The notes beneath the pieces were generated by a model. It was not told where the DNA came from. It ran no database searches and saw only the letters and a list, made by a program, of their open reading frames with translations. DNA of 64,000 nt from Branchiostoma floridae. Taxonomy: Eukaryota > Chordata > Leptocardii > Amphioxiformes > Branchiostomatidae. Location of the stretch: NCBI RefSeq assembly GCF_000003815.2, contig NC_049981.1, positions 2,991,905-3,055,904 of the forward strand. The letters are read 5' to 3'. A program made the translations under genes and the position numbers. Of the stretch, positions 55,009 through 64,000 are shown in pieces (positions within the stretch are counted from its first letter, which is position 1; the number at the start of each line of letters is the position of its first letter).

Positions 55009-55928
55009 AACCTTTTTGGCGGGTTTTCGGAAATACCTGTCCAGTCCGGAATGCGGAAAACCCTGTCCAGTCTGAAAAGAGGGTCTGCATGGGGGTATAC
55101 GTTGTAAGCTACTAAGTACACCAACTTGAAGTGGGGCACAATGTCATACAAAAATTATAACTTAACAAAAATCATCCATCATTGTTACTTCTGTGCATCA
55201 TATAAAAAACTTCTACTCTGTAAGTCTTTGAGACTGAACATGCTATTAGCCTTACGGCATAATTTTGCAAATAAAACACATTATTTTTAAAAGGATACAT
55301 AGTTCTATATAGCTCACAACTTGTACTAGGATTTGCAAAATGCAATCTCGGCTTTATTGTAGTGCATTGTAAAATATATGTAATCAAGGAGGTTAAAAAA
55401 GTCCTTTTTAATCTCCTTGATGTAATGTTATAACATTGTGTACTAAAGTCGTGTTGATATTGAAACCTTTCGCAGTCATTCTATTAAACCAGGATTTAAA
55501 CAGACCAGCTCTCAAAATGAGTGCTGCACACTTATCATTTAAAGAAAACCTTTCAAAGCCACAGTCTTTGTAATGTATTGCCACTATTTTAACAACCCGA
55601 AATTGACGGACACTCACTATCCATTGTTTGATGGACAATAGGTGTAATTCTCTCCCCCTCGTGTCCTACCAGATAAGTGTTAATTGGGTACTTTGCATTT
55701 GACAGAACTGACTTTGTGTGCATGCATATTGCACCTTTGGGTCGCTCATTATGCTGCCGATTCTATAGTTATGTGTATCAGTTTAGTGTAAGTGCTGTCT
55801 GAAGTAATAGTTTTAAGCATTGCCAGGAACCCATATGCAGACCCTCTTTTCAGACTGGACAGGGTTTTCCGCCCCGTTTCCCGGTCTGGACTGGACAGGG
55901 TTTTCCGAAAAACCCCTTTTTGGCAAAG
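55009..55928. repeat. Large inverted repeat, arms of about 90-100 bp
   Basis: The segment 55009-55095 is the reverse complement of 55829-55928 over GCAGACCCTCTTTTCAGACT, GGACAGGGTTTTCCG and a second CTGGACAGG-TTTCCG unit. The 730-base interior shows no ORF of interest. Confidence 0.65.
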
Positions 55929-55931
55929 GTT

Positions 55932-56848
55932 AAAAAAGAGGGTTTACGGAAAAGCCTGGGCCCAGCAGGCTAGCCTGCAGGGTAGCCAGCCTACCCTTTT
56001 TGGGCCCCAAGGGTAGGCATGGGGGTTGCCATTCTACCCTTTCAGAGGCCCTTAATGCATGGGGTTTGGGCCCCCAATGGAATTTCCTTGAAGAAAAACT
56101 GTGTCAATGGTAATCCCAGCTGTGGGTGGACTGGATGGAACGCGACAGCTAATCATATTAATGGGGGAATGGGGGTGAGGAAATTATAATAAGCAATTAA
56201 CAATCAGTATCTACTACAGGAACCCTCAGTTACTTAATAACATGGACAAGATACTCCTGTATTCCCTGTGGCTGCATTGCCAGTCAGTCCTATGTAGTAC
56301 AAGGAATATGTTGTCTATCAGTCACATATCCTGCACATAAGAAAGGAACAACACAGACAGCACTACTAAGTTGTACATCATACAGTACAAACACACACTC
56401 ACAGCATGCACACACAACCTTTTTTTGTAAAAAAACGATTATTGACACACTCCTTCAAAGCGTGAGACATCTGTTTTGAATTTGATGTTGTGCCACATCC
56501 TAGTATTCTTTGTTTCACCTAGTATATAAACAGTTACCCCTTCCCTTCCATTCCCAGTATTTTCTGTTGTATAATTGGAATTTAGTTTATGATTGTTTTC
56601 TTACAGGCTTGGATGAGCTGTTCATTGCAAGCCCAGCAATATGATCAACTGTTACATTTCCCCCATTCCAGTCCCATCCCACCCACAGCTGGAATTATCA
56701 CTGACCCAGTTTTTACTAAGAAAAAAAAAAAACTGCAGCTACAGGCCAAACCCCATGCATAGCCTTGGGGCCCCAAAAAGGTAGTCTTTCAGGCTAGCCA
56801 GCCCAGCTCCTGGGCCCAGGCTTTTCCGTAAACCCTAAAAAAGAGGGC
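55932..56848. mobile_element. Foldback element with arms near 200 bp
   Basis: The left arm 55932-56138 and right arm 56665-56848 match in inverted orientation in three blocks: AAGAGGGTTTACGGAAAAGC, GGGCCCCAAGG with GCATGGGGTTTGG, and TAATCCCAGCTGTGGGTGG. The interior is A/T-rich without coding sense. It abuts the previous inverted repeat within 4 bases, so the two may form one composite. Confidence 0.6.
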
Positions 56849-57722
56849 TCCGCACTGAGGCGTCGCCAAAAAGCGCCTCGGGCACCGGAAGGAGACCACA
56901 ACAGATTAGGTTGAACTTTGACACGAATCGAGTTCTTCAACTTCTAATGCAGTTTGGTGGACTTCTGAGTCTCCTAGGCCTGTCGGGCATGAATGACTCA
57001 CAACGTGTTCAGTGGTCCTTCTGAACTACCGGTCTGACTATTCCACTCTTTCCAGGTGAGTCATTCTGCTCGGTTGATGGCAGTGTACTAATAATATGCG
57101 GGCATGTTTTACTTTGTATGTTGTTGTAGTGTACACTTTAGTCGTGCTGTCTGACTAATCTTCCGTAACTCAATATACACTTACAGTACGGCAGCACCTG
57201 GAGTATGTGTATCAATTGCTTGCAGTCGTATACATTAGCCCGTATAAGATTTCATTCAAGACAATAAATCACTGTGACAGTCGCCCGGATATTTTCTTCA
57301 AGGAAGTTGCATATCTGATTTTTTGGCGACGCCCTCAGGAAGCCAGCCTATATGTTATGATACTGAATTCTCTGTTACTTTAAAAGAATTCCAAATATTG
57401 GATGATAAGGCATTTTTGGTAGCTACTCTGAGGGATGTGTACTGTAGAAATTCTGGGATAGAAAGTGGGTCATTCAGCCCCTTAGAAGTTTAGAGCTGTG
57501 ATAGAAAACCCGAAGGGCAAAGTCGATATTGGGCCCCCTTAAGCGGCTTTCTTGTTATTCATTTGTGATGCTCAGCAGCCTAGACTTAAAATAACACTGT
57601 AGATCATATTCGGTCCATTCACATTCCCACAATTCCAAGCGCGACCGGCAACATCCGGTTGCGTAAGTTGTCTGTTTCGCGCGGTAACCGGAGTGCCGGA
57701 GACCTGCGCTGGGACCAAAACA

Positions 57723-60700
57723 ATGGCATCGCCTGTAAGTTTTACCTCTATTTGGGGGAAAATTGGCTAAAATACGGATTAAATGGGTTTAACTTAACCT
57801 TTTAATTGTAAGTGCGGCTTCCGTTTGCCGATAATAGAGGGTTTGAGCCGCTGTTTTCGCTGTTGATTATGTGGGGAGGGGGGCCATTCACAGTAAATAA
57901 TGAATGCAATATTGTACACTATCAAAGTCGACGAAGTCGTCAAAGTGAATAGACGTAGGATATATTAGACGTAGAATGTGTTGACAGACTCTAACTTCCT
58001 TGCAGTGCATTTCAAGTGCGATACCGATGTTCAAGATCAAGTTCTAAAGTAGTTCTTGAATTACTTAATTAGTTGAATTGACTGTTTCAGGTGGAAACAA
58101 AGCTGGACAAGTTGAAGACTTTCAGAGACATTTCTGCCCTGTCAATGCACCAGCTGAACAAAGAATGCAAAGCAAACAGTGTTAAAACACAATTTTCAAA
58201 GACTGCAAAGATAAACCTACTATGCCTGGCACTGGGGATCTCCACATGTGGCCAGGACAAGCCTTATTCCTTCAACCCACGGATGGACAATCATGGCTTG
58301 ACAAGCACTCAGCTTCAAGAGTACTCAAGACTGACCCCAGCGTACTTGGCAAGGACCGGTTCGTGGACAAAAGAACTACAGTGTTTACCCCCAGTTGACG
58401 ATTCGACAGTTAAGAGCTACCTCCTAAACAGCAAAGTCTTTGACAAAGATCAGCACACCAAATACAAGCTACAGAGACCATTTCAAATGAAAGACTTTGT
58501 TCATTCCATTAAGATAAACCTTGACCCGTCCGAGACATTCATCGCAATTGAAGCCCAGTGCAACTCATCTCAGTCAGGTGCTACTGAGAATGTGAAAGCC
58601 CTGTACATCATTTTGGACAAGATAACCGGACAACCCTATGGAGCGTACTGCACCTGCACAGTCGGGTAAGACATATAAGTCTTCTTAGCTTAATTTCTTA
58701 GCTTAGATGTGTATTAATCAATCCTTTAGTTGCGGAATAATGATATTGAGTACAGTGATATTAATAGGTGCTACACACACTAAGAACCAAGTAATGTAAA
58801 ATACTGTACATATGTCTAAACCTCCTTCTGTTGGAGTTACATTCTTTGTTTATGTATTTACTTCATTGTTGTGGTATACATGTACTGATATTTTAATTTC
58901 TTGGATTTCAGTCTCTACCAGTCTTGTGCCCATGTTGGTGCCACATTATTCCAACTGGCAGACCTTGTGTCCATGGGCTTCACACAACTCCCGGACGATC
59001 CAACCTGCACGGAGAAGCTGTGTGCTTGGACAGACCCTAAATGTAAGTTTTTAAAAATATTTTACATATGTTAAGTGTGTATCAGCAACGCGTTTATAGC
59101 ATTTCCGTTAAATATATCTCACCATTAGATGATAACGCTTTATTCTATTTTTTGAGGGTGAGGTTACTGTGCACAAATTAGACAGTAGTGAGTTTACCGG
59201 GGGTAATATAAATTCCTTCAATTGTGCAAGCGTTGAAGATGGCTAACTACATATTTTCTCTTTCAGCGGCGAAAGTTGAGCCACAGCTTTATAACGACAT
59301 AAAGTTCACCAAAACTGAGAGGAATGTTCGAAGAACGGCGGACAACTTTGGACCAAAGGTTGCCACTGTCAATGAAGATGCCAGAGTCAAAGGGGTTTCT
59401 GTCCTCCGCCAGGGCCTCCTGAATGCTACCCAACACATGAACCAGCATGTCGCGGCCACAAGTGTGCTAACCCCTGCAAACTTTGGTGGAATTGTACGCC
59501 CTCCAGCCACACCAGTTCTGCCCGTCCACATAACTACAGACTCTCCACTCCTTGTGCCAGCCAGGTTTGAAGCCACCCATTCCCAACCTGCTCCCCTTGC
59601 TACTCAACCCATCTCCAAACACATGAATGTCAGCGACTACATCAAATCGTGTAAAACAGATGAAAAGGAAAGAAGGGAGGTGGAAGCAATGACACGAGGA
59701 CAGAACCAGAACCTCAAGTGGTATGCCATGAGGTCAGGTACTCTGACCACAACAAAATTCTATCGTGTTAGTAAACTAATGCAAGGAGGAAAGGCATCAC
59801 CAAGTCGGCTTGTGAGTGACTGTATGGGGGACAAATACAAAAACCTGACAAAGCCACCACAGACAAACATCAAAAGCCTGAAGTGGGGAATAACCCATGA
59901 GTCCGCAGCAAGAACAGCCTACTTCAACATGGAAAAGACAAAACACAAGAACCTGACCATCAAGGAGACCGGGCTTATCATGCACCCTACAAAATCCTAC
60001 CTCAGGGCCAGTCCGGACGGAATTGTACTCTGTAAATGTTGTCCACCAAGAATCTTGGAAATCAAGTGCCCCTACTCTGCAGCAAATGAAAAGATAAGGG
60101 GCAACCCAAAGATCAAGTACATTGAACAAGTGGACAATACGTTGGTCTTAAAGGGGAGTGACTCAGGCTATGTTGAACAAGTGCAGGGTTGCATGGCAAT
60201 TACAAATGTCTACAAGTGTGATTTCGTGATCTACACCGTGAAAGACATCGTGGTCATCCGTGTCGACTTCGACCAAGTTTTCTGGCGTCGCCTAGAACAA
60301 CACCTCGACAGCTTCTTTGAGCAGTATGTGGTGCCAGAACTGTTCCGGCGACAGGGGCATCCGGATGCTATCTACTCTCTGGATGACAGCTCGGAAGCAG
60401 ATATTGAGGTGATCAATGGTTTTTATTTTTCCAGTACTCTCTTAATAATACAGTATTATCATGAATGGAATGTAAGAAACTATTGCAATGTGGAATTCAG
60501 ACTGACAGCTGTTACAGTTCAATGTATCACATCCTTTTATTGGCTTCTTAAAGTTATATGTCATTGTATACTATCATGCATTTCAGGAAGATGTCAATGC
60601 CAACATAACAAAGCCTGAGACACAGCCTGCCAGTGATGATGAAACATCCCAGAAGAGGAAACTTGATGAGGTCTCAGTAAGATTTTTACCTCTTCCATTT

Positions 60701-61483
60701 TATCATATGCATAGTCAAGCACTTAGTATGGTAAAAACAACTATATGTTCTTAAAAAAAATTGTCATTACAATGAAGTTTTGATTTATACACTTACAGGG
60801 CTCGAAATTAGGTGCACAGAACAAAAAAATGGGTGCACATAGTAGTACCAGTAATAGTAGTGGTACAAGTAGTAGTAACACAACATAAAACAAAGATTTG
60901 CTTATATTTTCTGACACTCACAATAAGGAACATGTCAAGAATAAGCTGAATGCTAGTATACAGTAGTACTTTTACATACATAACCCTACACAAATAATTG
61001 GTTGCGCCAGTGCAATCACAGTAAAAAATTGGGTGCACAGTTTCAATTTTGGGTGCACCAGGGTGCACATGAACCCAGTATTTCGAGCCCTTCAAACAAC
61101 AATCGTTCTGTATATCATGAGATTTTCTCTGTATATTGAGATTGACAAATAACATTCAACACATGTTGTACCTTGCTATTCCTTATTTACAGAAGCACTG
61201 TAGTGAAAGCAAGACGAGGAAGACACAAGTTTCTGATGACCTGCCAAAGCACTCCGACCAAACAGACGACACCGTTACCTATTGTGTTGGACCCTGCAAA
61301 CAAGCTCTCGCCGAGGCTGAGGACATTCTGGACGACAATTCGAATGCTAGTGTAGGTTGCGAGTGTCCTTGTGAGTGTGAGGCTTGGTCATGTTGGACAT
61401 GTGCAGGGTATAATGAAGACATGGCAGATAATGACATACTTTGGTACTGCGCAAAATGTCTCAAAGATTGTGGCAAAGGCTAA
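57723..61483 (+). CDS. SWIM zinc finger, YqaJ nuclease and PHD-like finger protein
   Basis: Six exons (57723-57734, 58091-58665, 58912-59042, 59267-60408, 60587-60676, 61193-61483) join in phase to 746 residues. The start ATG follows AACA, and the 12-base first exon (MASP) has a GTAAGT donor. C191-x-C193 and C201-x-H203 form a SWIM finger. The YqaJ nuclease core shows WGITHES (W446, E451), SPDG (D490), LEIKCP (E504, K506) and QVQ (544-546), so its metal-binding and catalytic residues look complete. From C681 a Cys-rich stretch ending WYCAKC resembles a PHD finger. YqaJ enzymes are lambda-exonuclease-like. In animals this arrangement is common in transposon-derived proteins. The gene converges on the transposase, with 116 bases between the stop codons. 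It may be a transposon's accessory gene or a domesticated one. Confidence 0.85.
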
Positions 61484-61599
61484 ATACAGTTCTAAACTAT
61501 AACGCAGCAACAACATGCTGTTCCCACTGTAAAGTAAACAATACATGTGTTACACAGTAAGCACAGTCCATAACGAGAGTTAACCATCAATTTCTAATT

Positions 61600-63896
61600 C
61601 TAAATGAAATCAAAGATGCTTTCTTCTGTCATGTTTGAACCTGATGTACTACTACTCTGACCCTGACGAAGATTGATAATTGGCATCTGAAAGTTGGTCA
61701 TGTACGCACAGACACTGAATATCTGCTCTGTGATGTCCTGCTGGGATATCTTGAGAGTGGAGCCCAGAATGTGGAAAGTGCGTATCCTTTGGATGATTCT
61801 TTCAATGTGAATCCTTGCACTTGAAATGGATTCAGAGTTGGCAGCTTCTTGGGCTGACATCTGTGACCGATTCCGACCCTTAAAGTCTGGTATCACAAGC
61901 CGTACGCCTTTGTCACTCAGTTCCTTTGAAATGTTGAAGCCCTTGTCTGCCATGATCACTGAATTGGGTGGCAGCTGGTTGATGAACTCTTCACTGGTGA
62001 GGGTGATGTGCTTGTCGCTGGCACGACCTCCGTGTCCTTTTGAAACGTAGTTGACCGTAAGGTTAGGTGATAGGCCAACCATGAACTTGACAGTGTCCCT
62101 GTTCTTGTAGTTGGAGTACGTCTCCTTTCTTGCCTGTAGTGTTGTAGCCATCTCGATCTGGAGTTCAGTGCAATCGATGACAGAGATGAGGTGTGGGTAA
62201 CGTCTGTAGCACTCAGGAATTCTGAAAGTGACAATTGAACAAATGTGTTAAGCACAAGACAATACTTAAAATATGTATACTAAGAGACTCAGGACATTCT
62301 AGAAACTTTGTTGCAGTGCCTTACGCACAAGGTAATACTTCTGTATTAAAGACTCAGGACATTCTAGAAACTTTGTTGCAGTGCCTTAAGCACAAGGTAA
62401 TACTTCTGTATTAAAGACTCAGGACATTCTAGAAACTTTGTTGCAGTGCCCGAAGCACAAGAGACTGCTTTTGTATTAAAGATTCAGTACATACATGTTT
62501 GAAACTTCATTACAGTGTCTTAAGAACAAGAGATTAGTTTTGCATTAAAGGACTTGTTGTATTTTGATCATGTATCAACCTTTCAGATACATATGTATGT
62601 GTACTCAGTCAGGTGCAATCGATGACAGAGATGAGGTGTGGGTAACGTCTGTAGCACTCAGGAATTCTGAAAGTGACAATTGAACAAATGTGTTAAGCAC
62701 AAGACAATACTTAAAATATGTATACTAAGAGACTCAGGACATTCTAGAAACTTTGTTGCAGTGCCTTACGCACAAGGTAATACTTCTGTATTAAAGACTC
62801 AGGACATTCTAGAAACTTTGTTGCAGTGCCTTAAGCACAAGGTAATACTTCTGTATTAAAGACTCAGGACATTCTAGAAACTTTGTTGCAGTGCCCGAAG
62901 CACAAGAGACTGCTTTTGTATTAAAGATTCAGTACATACATGTTTGAAACTTCATTACAGTGTCTTAAGAACAAGAGATTAGTTTTGCATTAAAGGACTT
63001 GTTGTATTTTGATCATGTATCAACCTTTCAGATACATATGTATGTGTACTCAGTCAGAATAAAGTAACATGGCAGCCACTGCATTCTTTAATACAGACAC
63101 GATGAATTCCCCTAGTTTAAGGTTGGTAGTAATACCCACGTTTCTTCATTTTCCCAGCTTGTCTTCATTTCAAAGAGGTACCGCAGTTCCCTGTGTAGGA
63201 AGTTGATCCATGTGGTGAAGATCTTTGACACCTGGCTTTCACTGATTCCAAACTTGCTGGCGATTTCCTGGTTGAAGTCACCAGACTTCAGCTTCACCAG
63301 CACTAGGAAGAACTCTTCCTCGAAAGTCAATGTCCTTTCCCTCCCAGTCCTGGAACGTTCACTGTCAATGTCTGTTTCCTGTCCACGCCAATACTTGAGC
63401 CTACCGTTGCTGACAGTTTTCAGATACTCACAGATGGAAGAGAAAACGTCAAAATTTGGCAAGTTTGTACGAACTTGGAAGTCTTTGTCAGAATCTTTTA
63501 TGGTGTCCAAACTGAAGACTTTATTCTTCAACTGACTATTCTCTTCCTCTAACCGCTGGACAGTTTCGTGTAATGCCGCTAGTTCTTCGTCATACACAGA
63601 GGGCTTTGCTCTGCATGTCTCTGGGTAGTCATGTCCATGTTCTTTCCAGACCCGGGTGGTATTTTCCTTTGCTTGTGCAGCCTGTTTTTCCTCCCTCTGC
63701 TTTGCTAGAGCAATCTTTCGCTCAGTGAGTCCCCCTGGAGTCTCGGGAGCAGGGGACCAGGAGTCCTTGCACCAACTGACTGGCGTGACAGTTCCTGCTT
63801 GTTCAGAGGTTCTCGATGGTCTTGACTTGCTTGCCTTTGTCCACGCAAAGATACTCGGGATGTATCCTGGGGACCCTTTGATGTGGGTGCGTATTC
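61600..63896 (-). CDS. THAP / HTH / DDE_Tnp_4 transposase, 3' exons (5' partial)
   Basis: Two exons on the minus strand, 63896-63140 and 62221-61600, join in phase through a GTGGGT donor and a GTCACTTTCAG acceptor to about 458 residues. The start reads GSPGYIPSIFAW, resembling the closing AVPTIF box of a THAP DNA-binding domain whose zinc ligands would lie beyond the window. A coiled coil follows (LAALHETVQRLEEENSQLKN), then a helix-turn-helix (FNQEIASKFGISESQVSKIF) and the catalytic core: VIDCTEL with the first Asp, GGRASDKHIT, IMADKGF with the second Asp, and RIHIERIIQRIR with the Glu. The DDE triad is present and no frameshift is seen. This domain order matches transposases of the ISL2EU/IS4EU or Harbinger-like DDE_Tnp_4 group. 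Confidence 0.87.
62168..63057. repeat. Perfect 445-bp tandem duplication in the transposase intron
   Basis: Units 62168-62612 and 62613-63057 appear identical at every base. Each contains the exon-2 acceptor and the first 54 bases of that exon, plus an inner array of about 65-bp units (GACTCAGGACATTCTAGAAA...) repeated three times and a diverged fourth. The unit next to the donor (62613-63057) therefore carries a truncated duplicate exon start at 62613-62666. Confidence 0.92.
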
Positions 63897-64000
63897 CTAC
63901 AAAAATCCATGGGGAAAAAATAAAGTTGTATTAATCTGTTTTAGACACTTTTCAAATTATTAATTTAAAGTAAGAACATATGGACAAACTATTTGAATAG

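Larger units (their letters stand above)
53230..57560. other. Intergenic region dominated by foldback repeats
   Basis: No conserved protein is found. It holds a (GTTAT)n tract, a CAAGGAGGTTA hairpin at 55382-55421, a palindrome near 54685 and two large inverted-repeat structures described separately. Confidence 0.6.

Noticed and set aside
54756-55151. 131-residue minus-strand ORF
   Set aside because: Most of it lies in the inverted repeat at 55009-55095, and the residues mirror the repeated GGACAGGG words.
59267-60408. YqaJ domain as evidence of phage or bacterial contamination
   Set aside because: The gene has six exons with canonical splice sites and is fused to SWIM and PHD-like fingers, so it is eukaryotic.
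62284-62560. Regular 65-bp repeats resembling a CRISPR array
   Set aside because: Units are contiguous without unique spacers, lie in a eukaryotic intron and belong to a 445-bp tandem duplication.

Overview
The window looks like animal nuclear DNA, most likely from a lancelet (Branchiostoma) or a close invertebrate deuterostome. The genes are split into short exons with GT/AG introns. There is a tRNA-derived SINE, many miniature inverted-repeat elements and three 100-base N gaps. The largest gene has a CUB/sushi/adhesion-receptor architecture. The species call is inference, because nothing in the sequence names it.

Layout from left to right. (1) 443-5376 (+): eight exons encode the last 267 residues of a USP8-like ubiquitin hydrolase. 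(2) 5,700-23,600: no recognisable conserved gene. It holds transposon debris, including a frameshifted mariner with perfect 34-bp ends, a 983-bp element with piggyBac-like palindromes, several hairpin MITEs and one doubtful two-exon ORF with a decayed paralogue. (3) 23,605-40,036 (+): a signal peptide, twelve CUB domains (each split over two exons) and two sushi domains. All 26 exons join in phase and end in TAG, followed by an AATAAA. (4) 40,427-42,457: two assembly gaps and an exact 884-bp duplication that repeats the second sushi exon. (5) 43,276-53,118 (+): twelve exons encode a pre-GAIN segment, a GAIN domain, a GPS with an HLT cleavage site, seven transmembrane helices and a cytoplasmic tail. 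(6) 53,200-57,600: foldback repeats. (7) 57,723-61,483 (+): a six-exon SWIM, YqaJ-nuclease and PHD-like protein. (8) 61,600-63,896 (-): the last two exons of a THAP/HTH/DDE_Tnp_4 transposase, tail to tail with the YqaJ gene.

Two systems stand out. First, the CUB/sushi array and the adhesion GPCR lie on one strand with no gene between them. The exon ending sushi 1 is in phase with the first GPCR exon, so skipping the sushi-2 exon would give a receptor of about 2,150 residues with 12 CUB domains, while using sushi 2 would give a secreted protein of 1,547 residues. Second, the convergent YqaJ/transposase pair resembles the two-gene ISL2EU (IS4EU) class of eukaryotic DNA transposons. Both genes look intact within the window, and a fresh 445-bp tandem duplication has copied the transposase's splice acceptor and first catalytic Asp.

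All exon boundaries were read by eye from splice signals, reading phase and family similarity. They have not been checked against transcripts.
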